Source of the DNA: an uncultured OM182 clade bacterium
GTDB taxonomy: Bacteria; Pseudomonadota; Gammaproteobacteria; Pseudomonadales; Azotimanducaceae
Reading direction: 5' to 3'
Length of the DNA stretch: 55,644 nt
NCBI GenBank assembly: GCA_905182025.1
Contig: CAJJAA010000041.1
Location: forward strand, 1 to 55,644
This document shows, piece by piece, positions 7,801-17,324 of the stretch. The translations under genes and the position numbers were made by a program. Numbering within the stretch: position 1 is the first letter of the stretch; every line of letters begins with the position of its first letter. The notes beneath the pieces are model-generated. The model worked only from the letters and a program-made list of their open reading frames with translations. It was not told the DNA's origin and ran no database searches.

Positions 7801-7837
7801 GGGTTTGTTGCCAAATCTTTCAATGACAGCAAAACCC
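7801..7837 (+). promoter_or_regulatory. Leader hairpin of rpoH (possible RNA thermometer or translational control)
   Basis: GGGTTTGTTG (7801-7810) pairs with CAGCAAAACCC (7827-7837) as ten base pairs with one bulged A and one G-U pair, enclosing a 16-nt loop. It ends 14 bases before the GGAG ribosome site at 7852-7855. E. coli rpoH mRNA is temperature-controlled by structure, but in a different position, so any such role here is inference. Confidence 0.4.
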
Positions 7838-7863
7838 ACAATGAACAGATTGGAGTTAAACCT

Positions 7864-8718
7864 ATGACAGCGATTGCATTGCGACAACCATTGCCTGCGC
7901 TAAGCACGTCTAGTTTGAACAGCTACCTGGATTCCTTACAACAGATTCCCATATTGAGCCGTGAGGAGGAACAAGAGCTCTTTAGAGATTTTCAACAGAG
8001 CGATGATCTTGATGCAGCTCGAACGCTGGTGCTGTCCCATCTTCGTTATGTGGCATACATCGCGAGAAGCTACACAGGCTACGGGTTACCTTTGGAAGAT
8101 CTTATTCAGCAGGGTAACGTCGGTTTGATGAAGTCTGTAAAGCGCTTTGATACGAGTCGCAACGTGCGTCTTGTTACCTTCGCAGTTCACTGGATAAAGT
8201 CGGAGATTCATGAGTACATTTTAAAGAATTGGAAGATTGTTAAAATTGCGACAACGAAAGCGCAACGCAAACTTTTCTTCAACCTACGTAAAGCCAAGTC
8301 GCGATTAGGCTGGTTTAATTCGGAAGAGGTGGAATTGGTCGCAAATGATCTTAATGTCAAACCTTCAGAAGTACTTGAGATGGAGTCTCGACTCGGTAAC
8401 TTCGATGAGTCGTTTGATGCGCCCGCCGATGATGATGATCTCATTGTCGGTCCGTCAAATTACCTAAGTTTAGGCGAGCAAGAGGACCCTGCTTGGGTTG
8501 CATCTACAGATGAGTCTACAAGTCTTAAATCTCAAGGCCTTGTGGTTGCTCTTGGAGCATTGGATGAACGATCTCGGGATATCGTTGAGAAGCGATGGTT
8601 GCATGATGAAAAAATGGGTTTGAAGGAACTCAGTCAATATTACGGTGTTTCTATGGAGCGCATTCGCCAAATTGAGAAAAAGGCGTTTGAGAAGATGCAA
8701 GACCATCTGCTTGTGTAA
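7864..8718 (+). CDS. rpoH: RNA polymerase heat-shock sigma factor (sigma-32)
   Basis: This sigma-70 family factor directs transcription of heat-shock genes. Region 2 shows LSHLRYVAYIARSYTGYGLP, DLIQQGNVGLMKSVKRFD and the FAVHWIKSEIHEYILKNW helix. The RpoH box QRKLFFNLRKAKSRL is intact and distinguishes it from other sigma factors. Region 4 near the end has KELSQYYGVSMERIRQIEKKAFEKM. I chose the ATG at 7864 (284 residues) because GGAG precedes it by 8 bases and the N-terminus MTAIALRQPLPALS fits E. coli RpoH. A longer frame opens at 7795 but would cover the leader hairpin. An intrinsic terminator follows. Confidence 0.95.
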   Translation: MTAIALRQPLPALSTSSLNSYLDSLQQIPILSREEEQELFRDFQQSDDLDAARTLVLSHLRYVAYIARSYTGYGLPLEDLIQQGNVGLMKSVKRFDTSRNVRLVTFAVHWIKSEIHEYILKNWKIVKIATTKAQRKLFFNLRKAKSRLGWFNSEEVELVANDLNVKPSEVLEMESRLGNFDESFDAPADDDDLIVGPSNYLSLGEQEDPAWVASTDESTSLKSQGLVVALGALDERSRDIVEKRWLHDEKMGLKELSQYYGVSMERIRQIEKKAFEKMQDHLLV

Positions 8719-8744
8719 ACTGTTGTTAAGTTGAATTTTGACCC

Positions 8745-8776
8745 AAAAAAACGGCGCCTATTGCGCCGTTTTTTTT
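8745..8776 (+). terminator. Intrinsic terminator of rpoH
   Basis: The 7-bp GC-rich stem ACGGCGC/GCGCCGT with a 5-nt loop is followed by eight T, and A residues precede it. The position, 26 bases after the rpoH stop codon, is ideal. Confidence 0.9.
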
Positions 8777-8921
8777 GTCTAATCCTTCGCTATCAGAATC
8801 ACGAATAGTCTACCAACAAGTACTCAAAGTTAAGTATGGTTAAGCCCAGTGACTGTCCATCAAAAATTAGTCAGCATCTGTAGTAACGACAGGCGGCGGC
8901 AAGAATAATAAGAGGTATCTA

Positions 8922-10283
8922 GTGGCGTTGAGTCATTCAAAAGAAATTACGAAATCGACGATGTGGGCTTATGGCGCGGTGAGCTTGCCTTTGGCGATTT
9001 TGAGCTATCCCATCAGTGTTTGGATTCCAAGACTCTACTCAACGGAGATGGGTATTAGCCTTGGTCTGATCGGCGCTGTAATTTTTGCCGCGGCCATATT
9101 TGATGCTATCTCCGATCCTCTTATGGGGTTTGTGAGCGATAGAACGCGAACCCGCTGGGGGCGTCGTCGACCCTGGCTGGTTCTTGGTGTGCCGATTTAT
9201 GCTTTTGCCGCTTGGATGTTACTTAATCCAACAGAAGGTATCGCCGTTGTATACCTCGCCAGTTTCTACATTATTTACCGAGCGGCTACGACAATTTTGG
9301 GGCTCCCCTATGCTGCATGGGGAATTGAATTGTCTCAAAATTATCATATGCGAACGATGATTCAATCGATTAGAGAAAAGTACGTATTGTTGGGGCTTGT
9401 TGTCGCATCACTTATCGTTTTGGTTTCTCAAGAAGTTTTTAATAACGTCACCGCAAGTTTTGTGATGAGTAACTTTTCCTTTGTGATTATCACGCTACTA
9501 CCCATCACTGCACTTATCGTTCTGTGGAAAGTGCCCGAGGTCCCGACGCCACCGAAAACACAGGATGTCAGTTTAAAGAGCTCGCTGGGAAAAATGTTCA
9601 GGAACAAGTTGTTCATTCGCCTGTTGGTCATTGAGCTATTGATTGCCGGCGGAGAGAATTTTAGAAACACGTTGTCACTCTTTTTTATTCAGGATTATAT
9701 CGGCGCAACCGGCATAGGGCGGTTGTACACGCTTTATTTTGTTGTCGGGTTAGCCGCGATTCCATTTTGGGATTGGATCGCAAAGCGTTACGGAAAACAT
9801 CAGTCATTGAGTGTTGCTATGGTGCTGGTTGGCATCGTGTCTATTGCATGCTTCTCCTTAGACAAGGGACAAATTGAAGAGTTTTATGTTCTATTTGCGC
9901 TGAAAGGTTTTTGTTTTGGGGCGTTTGCCTACTTGCCTCGGGCAATGTTGGCGGATGTTATCGACTTGGATACGATTCGGTCCGGTGAAGCGAGACCAGC
10001 GAGCTATTTTTCGATTCACGGTTTCATAACCAAGTGTGCGGTTTCTTTTGGTGGGTTAAGTTTGCCGATATTAGGCTCGTTAGGCTACCTCACCGCGCAG
10101 GGTTCGCTCAATGGTCCAGACGAATTGAGGTGGTTAGGCATACTCTATGCCGTGGTGCCAACAGTCGTGTTCATCATTGCGTTGTATTTAAGTGTTACCT
10201 GGCCGCTTAATGCCAGTTTGCATAGCCGTGTGCAATCACTGGTAGCAAAACGTGATCGTTTGAAAGCGAGGAAATTTAGCTGA
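8922..10283 (+). CDS. MFS transporter of the GPH (glycoside-pentoside-hexuronide) symporter family
   Basis: This 12-helix inner-membrane carrier has 453 residues. The loop 2-3 signature reads FDAISDPLMGFVSDRTRTRW with GRRRPW after it, the hallmark of cation:sugar symporters such as MelB and XylP. A second half-motif is seen at RYGKHQSLS. The start is a GTG with AAGAGGT upstream. No sugar-degrading gene is adjacent; the next gene in the same direction is a DUF169 protein 83 bases away. GPH members in marine bacteria may carry compounds other than sugars, so the substrate is open. Confidence 0.88.
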   Translation: MALSHSKEITKSTMWAYGAVSLPLAILSYPISVWIPRLYSTEMGISLGLIGAVIFAAAIFDAISDPLMGFVSDRTRTRWGRRRPWLVLGVPIYAFAAWMLLNPTEGIAVVYLASFYIIYRAATTILGLPYAAWGIELSQNYHMRTMIQSIREKYVLLGLVVASLIVLVSQEVFNNVTASFVMSNFSFVIITLLPITALIVLWKVPEVPTPPKTQDVSLKSSLGKMFRNKLFIRLLVIELLIAGGENFRNTLSLFFIQDYIGATGIGRLYTLYFVVGLAAIPFWDWIAKRYGKHQSLSVAMVLVGIVSIACFSLDKGQIEEFYVLFALKGFCFGAFAYLPRAMLADVIDLDTIRSGEARPASYFSIHGFITKCAVSFGGLSLPILGSLGYLTAQGSLNGPDELRWLGILYAVVPTVVFIIALYLSVTWPLNASLHSRVQSLVAKRDRLKARKFS

Positions 10284-10366
10284 CTTTGACGACGGTTGAT
10301 GTTGATGTAGATCGAAAACGATTTTAGTTGTAAATGTTTTGGTTGTAGACACACAAGGAGAAGCAA

Positions 10367-11152
10367 ATGAGTTTGATAGCATCAGATGAAAATAACTTTG
10401 ATTACGACGAGGTCCTGGAGCAGCTAAATAAATACCTGCGGTTACGTGCGACGCCGATTGGTATGAAAATGTTTAAGACCAAAGAAGAGATGGAAGCGAT
10501 TCCGCGGATAAGACGTCCTAAAGATGTGCACACAACCGATCAGATTGTGGGTCAGGCTTGTCGCAATGGATGGACGGTTGGTATCACCATGGATGATCTT
10601 GTCGGGGCTCAGTGCGGCACCGTGATTGGCTTGCATCCGCGTAATGAAGAATGGTTGTCCGGCGATAGAATGACTGGGGTTTGGTATGGCACGCCGGAAG
10701 ACGCGAAGGCGCATCAGGATGCCATGGACGTATTAGAATATGGTCAATATGAGGCGATGGCGGTCAGCCCGTTGGGTAGTGGTCGACTCAACCCGCCTGA
10801 TATCTGCCTCATCTACGCTACGCCGGCTCAGATGATCCTTTTTATCAACGGGCTGCAGTGGTTGGGCTACAAGAAACTCGACTTTAGCTGTGTTGGCGAA
10901 TCCTCCTGTGCGGACTCCTGGGGACGAGCACTGAAAACAGGCGAGCCAAGTCTTTCCATTCCTTGTTTTGCTGAGCGCCGCTATGGCGGTGTTATGGATG
11001 ATGAATTGCTTATCGCTTTGCCACCAAGCTACTTGCCGAAAATTGTGGCAGGGCTTGCTGCGTTGTCTAACAATGGTCTTCGATATCCTATAGCACCTTA
11101 TGGCGTCAGCAATGATGTAAGGGCAGGTATGGGTGTGAGTTACGCCGACTGA
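10367..11152 (+). CDS. DUF169 family protein
   Basis: This is a 261-residue soluble protein of the DUF169 family (COG2043), for which no firm reaction is established. Family-like segments are LRLRATPIGMKMF near the start, VGQACRNGWTV with a Cys, VSPLGSGRLNPPDICLIYA in the middle, CVGESSCADSWGRAL, and SIPCFAERRYGGVMDDEL near the end. The conserved Cys residues in these blocks could bind metal or a cofactor, which is speculation. AAGGAGAAGCAA precedes the ATG. It may be co-transcribed with the GPH carrier upstream. Confidence 0.8.
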   Translation: MSLIASDENNFDYDEVLEQLNKYLRLRATPIGMKMFKTKEEMEAIPRIRRPKDVHTTDQIVGQACRNGWTVGITMDDLVGAQCGTVIGLHPRNEEWLSGDRMTGVWYGTPEDAKAHQDAMDVLEYGQYEAMAVSPLGSGRLNPPDICLIYATPAQMILFINGLQWLGYKKLDFSCVGESSCADSWGRALKTGEPSLSIPCFAERRYGGVMDDELLIALPPSYLPKIVAGLAALSNNGLRYPIAPYGVSNDVRAGMGVSYAD

Positions 11153-11351
11153 AACCCTGTTCGTCGCATTAATGGTTTCTACTAGATGCTACGGTTTCGA
11201 GTTTGTTGGTGGTTATACATTATCGCTGCTTTACCAATGGTCACGATTTATCATGACCGCAACTGTACCTTGATTTAGCGCATGGGCGAAAGAGCAGTGA
11301 CTGCCGCTTAAGAATTTTCAAAATAGCCTGGCGATAAGTTCTGCTAACCCG

Positions 11352-12434
11352 TCAATGTAAGTTCATTGCTTGTTTATAAGGCTGGATATCGAACCCAAAC
11401 ATGCCATAACGCGCTTCAATTGCCGCCAACGTTTCAGGGCACCAGTAGTTTGATTCAGGTTGAGGGAAACCTAACACTGCACGCTGATCCAAATTACTTG
11501 TCGCGATTAGCTTTTCTAAAAACTTATCGTCCCTATAGGCACTCCATGCCCAACCTGTATGAAGCGTACTGATCCATTCCGCTTCAGCTTTACGATAGGT
11601 AATATTCGTGACTAAACGCCTTTGTCCGGTATTCATCGGCGTACCTCGATGCCAGACATCGTGACGATAAAATAAAATGTCTCCCGGTTTAAAGCGTACA
11701 TGTTGTTCGGCGGCATACAGGCTTTGGCGCCAGGCGGCTAGATCAGGACGTTGTTGCGAAAAGTATTTCTCAGCGTTGGTCCGATCATTGATATACCTTA
11801 GATCACCAATGCCCGGTGAATCGACGATGGGCCAAGGGTAGCGTGGGTCATCTGCTCCATCACGCGGAACGACAGCGGTTGGCCCGCCAACTTGATCGAC
11901 ATCATCGAGATACAGGATCATTTCAACGGCTTCTGGTCGGCCCCAGGGCGAAGGGTGGGCGATTGTGTGATTAGGGTAGTCGACGTGAATACGTTGATCT
12001 GCATTGTCTTGAATGCTGGCTTTTGCCTCGTCGCCAGGCCGCCGCCCGTATTTCGCCCATAGATCGGCTTGCGAGAGTCGAAGTTCATTTTCCTTGGTCT
12101 TAAGTAACTGTGCGATGGCAGACAACAGTGCGGGATGCAAGGTCATCTTGTTAAAGCTTACCGTACGTGAAGGGAAGGTGAATCTGCCGCCGCTACCGAA
12201 GTCTGAAATATCAGCGGCTGCTTCAGAGTCAGGCTTAGGGAAATGTTGGTTAGCATCGTCAATAAGTGCCTGAATGAGATCGCTGGGTAAAAGATCAGAA
12301 ACGAAACAAAAGCCTTTTTGTTGCCATTGTTCGATTTGTGCCGCTGGCAATTGATGTTGCGAACAGCTGCTTGGAGTAATCCAGTTGTATTGCATAATTG
12401 AGTTATCTAGTTTTTGATATTTCTTTGTACTCAT
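11352..12434 (-). CDS. Phytanoyl-CoA dioxygenase (PhyH) family protein
   Basis: This is a likely Fe(II)/2-oxoglutarate dioxygenase of 360 residues. The metal motif starts with HVDYPNH (His-x-Asp) in the middle. The distal His is in FYRHDVWHRGTPMNTGQRR, where the Arg that normally binds 2-oxoglutarate is also present. The N-terminal EQWQQKGFCFVSDLLPSDLI is typical of PhyH proteins. PhyH members hydroxylate acyl-CoA or other small molecules, and marine bacteria hold many paralogues, so the substrate is not assigned. It is divergent from the SDR gene, with a doubtful small frame between them. Confidence 0.85.
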   Translation of the reverse strand: MSTKKYQKLDNSIMQYNWITPSSCSQHQLPAAQIEQWQQKGFCFVSDLLPSDLIQALIDDANQHFPKPDSEAAADISDFGSGGRFTFPSRTVSFNKMTLHPALLSAIAQLLKTKENELRLSQADLWAKYGRRPGDEAKASIQDNADQRIHVDYPNHTIAHPSPWGRPEAVEMILYLDDVDQVGGPTAVVPRDGADDPRYPWPIVDSPGIGDLRYINDRTNAEKYFSQQRPDLAAWRQSLYAAEQHVRFKPGDILFYRHDVWHRGTPMNTGQRRLVTNITYRKAEAEWISTLHTGWAWSAYRDDKFLEKLIATSNLDQRAVLGFPQPESNYWCPETLAAIEARYGMFGFDIQPYKQAMNLH

Positions 12435-12657
12435 GATCGTAGGCTAATCTGAGCTCGGCGCAACAGTGATTAGCTGCTGATTCTATGGCTTCTGAAAGAC
12501 GCTCCGACGCTAATGCGTATTGGCCCATAAACCTATGGTAACCAGAAAGGCCGATGGCGCGGACAGTTTTTGGCGAATAGTTTAAGTCTAACAATGCTGC
12601 TATAGGTATCGTCCATAAAATCCAGTGTAAAGTAAATGGCTCATTTTTCGTTGACAA
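12403..12657 (-). CDS. Doubtful 84-residue protein upstream of the PhyH gene
   Basis: A frame starting at TTG encodes 84 residues with ordinary composition (for example SGYHRFMGQYALASERLSEA), overlapping the start of the PhyH gene by 32 bases. It has no clear ribosome site and no family I know. It could be a remnant, a short coupled gene, or chance. Confidence 0.25.
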   Translation of the reverse strand: MSTKNEPFTLHWILWTIPIAALLDLNYSPKTVRAIGLSGYHRFMGQYALASERLSEAIESAANHCCAELRLAYDHEYKEISKTR

Positions 12658-12747
12658 GACAGGTACGTTAATGTCTTTTAGCGATCAGGCTTTTAGTTAG
12701 TAGGACAATCCGCTAGATTACGTCGTTCAGAACTTTAGAGAGTCATT

Positions 12748-13551
12748 ATGACCAACAGATTAGATGGAAAAGTTGCAGTAATTACCGGCGGTACCAGCGG
12801 TATCGGGGAAGCCACAGCTGAACTGTTTGTTGCGCAGGGTGCTAAGGTCGTGATCTGTGGACGATCTTCAGAAAAAGGACAGGCTATTGTGGCGCGTTTA
12901 GGCGCTTCAGCAAGGTTCGTCACTGCGGATGTGATGAAGGAAGCTGATATTGCTGCAACGATAGATGTTGCGGTAAAGGAATTCGGCGGTCTGGATGTAC
13001 TATTCAACAATGCGGGCGGTCCAACATCGCCTGAAATTCTTGATCTTGATGAGCAGGCTATTCACTACGCGATGCAGTTGTTGTTCAGTAGTGCTGTGCT
13101 CGGTATCAAATACGCGGTGCCCCACATGGAAGCTCGCGGTGGGGGGTCGATTATCAACAATTCCAGTATCGCCGCGATTCGCGATAATCAGGGTGCATTG
13201 CTTTATTCAGCGGCTAAGGCAGCGCTAACACACTACACGACGCTTGCTGGGGTGAGATTGGGACCACGGGGTATTCGCGTCAACTGTATCTCTCCTGGTG
13301 CAATAGCGACGCCTATTTTCTATGGCGGTTCAGCTCGGGCAAATACGTTATCGGAAGAAGATAATGCTAAAAAAATGTCCAAGCTCGAAAGTAACTTAGC
13401 CAATGCAACGCCGCTACGTAAAACCGGTTTGCCTATGGATATTGCGCAGGGAGCTCTTTACTTGGCAAGTGACGAAGGACGCTTTGTGAATAGTCATGAC
13501 CTTGTGATCGATGGCGGACGGACGGGGATGTTCTACGAACCCAGCAGTTGA
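12748..13551 (+). CDS. Short-chain dehydrogenase/reductase (SDR)
   Basis: This is a classical SDR of 267 residues. The cofactor motif TGGTSGIG lies at 13-20, NNAG at 87-90, catalytic Ser at about 140 (NNSSIAAI), and Tyr153-x3-Lys157 (YSAAK). The C-terminal GGR segment near the end (VIDGGRTGMF) fits the substrate loop of sterol or acyl-CoA-type SDRs. These proteins oxidise or reduce secondary alcohols with NAD(P). The residue at the end of strand 2 (CGRS) suggests NADP use, which is weak evidence. It is convergent with the broken Omp85-like gene. Confidence 0.9.
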   Translation: MTNRLDGKVAVITGGTSGIGEATAELFVAQGAKVVICGRSSEKGQAIVARLGASARFVTADVMKEADIAATIDVAVKEFGGLDVLFNNAGGPTSPEILDLDEQAIHYAMQLLFSSAVLGIKYAVPHMEARGGGSIINNSSIAAIRDNQGALLYSAAKAALTHYTTLAGVRLGPRGIRVNCISPGAIATPIFYGGSARANTLSEEDNAKKMSKLESNLANATPLRKTGLPMDIAQGALYLASDEGRFVNSHDLVIDGGRTGMFYEPSS

Positions 13552-13617
13552 TCTTGATCTGAAAAAGAGAATGCGTCAGGGAGTTTGTGCTATATCTCCA
13601 CGTGCGAAGAATAAATG

Positions 13618-15375
13618 TCAGAGTGTGTTTTTGGCACTAATCGTAAACTCAAAATCATTGACGTTAGGGTCATCTCGATTGGTTAATGGAAAAGCAACAT
13701 CGAGATGGATAACTCTTCCTGAGTCCGTGCGGCTTGAAGCTAGACGGATACCAAAGCCGACATTGGCAAGATAGTCGTCTTCAAAATTTTCATCAATTTC
13801 AGGATCCCATGCTCGACCGATGTCGATGAAAGCCGCGAAACCGAGATAGGCTAATGAGAATAGATGGTAGTTGGTGTATTGCCGTTCTTCCATGGTGAAG
13901 TGCACGCGACGGTCACCCGACTGGAATCGTTTGTCATAACCTCGAACGCCCGTTTCCCCGCCGAGTAGCACTTGTCGATGGCTACTTAAGTTATCTGTCC
14001 ATATAGCGCCGAATTCGGTGAAAAACTGTCTATTATGAGGCTGTTGATGGAAGTAGGTTATTGAATAGGAGATCACGACGTCCTCCGTCGCATCATTTTT
14101 TAGGTTGTAAAGACCCTCCCATGTGATCTCGTGTTGTAGTAACACCTTGTCGGTATAGCTGATGGTGTCAGAAAATCGACCATCGATTATCACTCGATCC
14201 GTATCTGAACCAAAGTCCTCGTCGGCGTATCCGAATCTTGCGCGTAAGGAATAGCCAAGGTGTAGATCTTCGTTGCGGTTAATTTGCTCGAAATTGAAAG
14301 ATCGCGTGTACTCGTCCTCTACCGCCCCATATTGAATGAATGGATACGAAAGTTCTTTAGCCACCGGCGGTGGAAAAGGTGAGGCCAAGTCGGGACCCGA
14401 AAAGAATTCTTCCTGTGTGTATCGATATCCGACGCGCCATCTGCGAGTGACGCCGTTTTCTAGACCTCCAGAGAAACCATAGTTGAAAGAATAGTCCTGC
14501 AGTTCTCGACCAATCTCAGAAACATCCTCGCCGTGGAAGTATTGGGTGTTGACTTCCTCTGCATTCTTTAGTCCGGATATCCCAAGCTTGTTTCGAATCT
14601 AGGGCGTAGAAGGGCAGTTGCAGACGAGCGAATTGTTCATATCCGTCGTCACTATCGGAATAGCGTAGATGTGTTCTTATACGACTTCCAAAAACGTTGT
14701 TGTCTTTGTAGGTAATACTATCGGATTCTCGGTCTGTATCTTTTTCATGACCCATAGCGATTAGCTTGCCGCGGCCGAGGAAGTTGCTTTCGCCTATGCC
14801 GACGTTGTAGTTGTTTTCCCCACCGGATCGATCGAACGACAAATCAAGATTTAAGGACCAAACATCTCGCGTAATTACCTCAATGTCAGTCGCTGTTCGC
14901 AATAGCCTACGACTCGAATGTCAGCATCATAGAGCTGATTAAGATCGCGGACCAGTCTTGCTGACTCATCAATAAGCCTTTGATCAAAGCTGTCGCCTTC
15001 TTTGAATAATAATTCCTGCCTAACCGCGCTATCTTTGGTGAGTATGTGAAGCTTATTAGCAGCTCGGAAAAACCAATTGTTTTCCTTTTCGTTTGATTCA
15101 TCAAAGATCTCTAAGCGCGTTGTGTTGACGCTGCCGATCGTTGAAACACGATCAGAATAGTTCGGGTGTTGCTGTTTAAAGTCGTAACGACCGTCTGCGA
15201 GTTTCGATTGCGAGCAGGGCTTGAGGGTCTTCTCCTGTGCGACAACTGGCTTGTTTTCGATAAGTGAACGCAGACCCTTGTCATCCGCCTGACTTACCGG
15301 TACCACAAGGCAGCCGCTGATAAGCATTAAGCGCGAAGGGTATTGTAACTGATTCAACAAGGGGGATGGCTTCAC
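13618..15375 (-). pseudogene. Omp85/BamA-like outer membrane protein, broken by two compensating frameshifts
   Basis: Three consecutive minus-strand frames read as one protein. The first (from a GTG at 15375, signal-peptide-like start, POTRA-like VRQELLFKEGDSFD) ends at 14875. The second continues with TDIEVITRDVWSLNLDLSFD and LGRGKLIAMGH and breaks between about 14516 and 14603. The third returns to the first frame (GLKNAEEVNTQYF ...) and runs through barrel strands including LLGGETGVRGYDKRFQSGDR, a typical Omp85 L6-like loop with VRGY, to 13618. The shifts lie at 14875-14915 and 14516-14603 and cancel out. Either the gene decayed recently or the sequence has errors. The family inserts or exports proteins or lipids at the outer membrane; the exact role is unknown. 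Confidence 0.78.
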
Positions 15376-15800
15376 TGCATAAGAGAGCGCAGACCTCGAC
15401 TAGGGGGCGTTAAATGTTTTTAGTAAGCGTCTAATCGCCAAAATAACAGAAATGAATTGATTTACGACTAAACCAAATTTATCAAGAAACGCCTGAGTTT
15501 TCAGAATCAGAGGTTTGCCCCCGTTATTTTAATGACATTAAAGCACTGACAGGTGGTCACTGTGAAGCCTATTAGTTTCCTGCATAGGTTTCGAGTGTGT
15601 CAGATGCAGCACGTGTAATTGATGACTGGAAAGACACCTACAGTCCAGATCTCTGCCTCAGATCAAGCGAATACCTGATTACATATTGGTGAGGAAAACT
15701 TCGCTCAATCGATTGCAATTGAGGTAGGTGGCTAGATCGAGTCGGTTATTTCCGAACCGGGTTGATACTTCACCATTAACGACATAGCGCCTGACGATAA
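15376..15800. other. Non-coding stretch with nothing recognised
   Basis: These 425 bases separate the 5' end of the broken Omp85-like gene from the 3' end of an MFS gene. Both strands carry frequent stops, and I saw no hairpin with a T-run, no repeat and no gene remnant. It presumably contains the Omp85-like promoter. Confidence 0.5.
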
Positions 15801-17018
15801 CTAATGCGCTTTCTCATAGTCGGGTGAGCGGGCAATTCTGATAAACATCAGTAACGCAACTGCTGTGAGTATTGCTGCAAGTAAAAAAGCTGCCCCAGGA
15901 AAATACACGGGGGCTTGATCAGATGAGAAATAACCAAAAGTTTGAGTCATCATCAGTGGGCTGATGATAGATGTCAGACTCATGACGCTTGCAAGTCCCC
16001 CTTGTAACTCCCCCTGTTGATCGGGTCCCACTTTGGTCGACAAAATGCCCTGCATTGCTGGGCTACTAAGTCCTCCCAATGCACCCGGGATGAGTGCCAA
16101 GTAAACCATCCATGATTGCGTCGAAAAGGCATACCCTAGGAGCGCAATCATTGTAAGACTCATACCGATGATGCCGGCGATCTTAGGCCCCGTTCTTGGC
16201 AGAACGATGCGAATAAGGAAGCCCTGTGTAAACGCCATGCCCAGACCAACAAAGCCGAGCGAATAGCCAATCTCCTTCGGACTCCAATCAAGTTGCTCAA
16301 TTGCCCAAAAACTCCATGTTGACGGCAGCACATGATGACCCAGGTTGTAGACGAACATGACGAACAAGATGCCGAGCACCATTGGAAAGGCACTGAGAGA
16401 CGTCAGTGTTCCAATGGGGTTAGCGCGTTTTAGATCGAATAGACGACGATTCGAAGGGTCAAGTGATTCCTTCAAAACGATGAAGCCAAATAGCATGTTG
16501 GCCAGTGAAATAATGCCAGCCGCAAAGAACGGCACGCGGGCGCCGTATTCACCAAGAAAGCCGCCGATAATCGGTCCAAAGACAAAGCCAAGTCCAAACG
16601 CAGCACCGATGAGGCCGAAACTCTGAGCTCTTTCGTCAATCGGTGTGATATCCGCCAAGTAGGCATTGCAGGTACTCATAGTAGACGCACCTAGCCCCGA
16701 GATGATTCGACCAATAAACAGCAGCAATAAGCTATCGGCGAATCCCATAATGAGATAGTTGACGCCCATGACCAGCAACGACAGCAAAAGGACAGGGCGG
16801 CGACCGTATCTGTCCGACAAATTACCCACAATGGGTGCAAAAAAGAATTGGATAAAGGCAAAGACGAACATTAACCAGCCAGCAATTCTAACCGTATACG
16901 CAGCGCCTTCGCCTGTAATGTCAGCTAGAAGACTTGGCAGAACTGGCATGATGATACCGAATCCGACTGAATCCAGCAGCGCTGTTAGAAATACAAATAC
17001 AGTAGCGAGTTTATGCAT
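15801..17018 (-). CDS. MFS efflux transporter, TetA-like (DHA1 type)
   Basis: This is a 12-helix drug:H+ antiporter-type protein. The N-terminal LLDSVGFGIIMPVLPSLL matches the start of TetA proteins (LLDAMGIGLIMPVLPTLL), so I chose the ATG at 17018 (405 residues) over a TTG 24 codons upstream. Motif A in loop 2-3 is GNLSDRYGRRPVLL. The helix-5 region has GLGFVFGPIIGGFLGEYG, the antiporter motif C type. It may export tetracycline-like or other compounds, but resistance cannot be inferred. It is divergent from glcB with about 300 bases between. Confidence 0.85.
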   Translation of the reverse strand: MHKLATVFVFLTALLDSVGFGIIMPVLPSLLADITGEGAAYTVRIAGWLMFVFAFIQFFFAPIVGNLSDRYGRRPVLLLSLLVMGVNYLIMGFADSLLLLFIGRIISGLGASTMSTCNAYLADITPIDERAQSFGLIGAAFGLGFVFGPIIGGFLGEYGARVPFFAAGIISLANMLFGFIVLKESLDPSNRRLFDLKRANPIGTLTSLSAFPMVLGILFVMFVYNLGHHVLPSTWSFWAIEQLDWSPKEIGYSLGFVGLGMAFTQGFLIRIVLPRTGPKIAGIIGMSLTMIALLGYAFSTQSWMVYLALIPGALGGLSSPAMQGILSTKVGPDQQGELQGGLASVMSLTSIISPLMMTQTFGYFSSDQAPVYFPGAAFLLAAILTAVALLMFIRIARSPDYEKAH

Positions 17019-17324
17019 GTTAGTTCTTTTTGCGTCTGTTTTAGTGATATTCCGGGCCTGGTTAGTCGTCTCAATCGCGTCTAAAGCCAATCACGTGAGC
17101 GACATGTACCCCAGAAATAGAGTTCAACGTTGGCTGGTGGGTTGTGGCAAGTCAACGCCAGCAGCTGATCTTTCTGGTGAAATGTCTAATATGAGCCAAG
17201 CTGCCAGAGAATTCGTACACCGACTGGCGCTCGTGCAATCTATCATCCATCGCTTCAAATATGGACAAAAAATATATTTCGCGTAGCATTGCGGTTCCAA
17301 TTTTGTGCAACCTGAGACAATGTA

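Noticed and set aside
16759-17286. A 175-codon plus-strand frame before glcB
   Set aside because: Most of it is antisense to the TetA-like MFS gene, and the translated end shows no family features.
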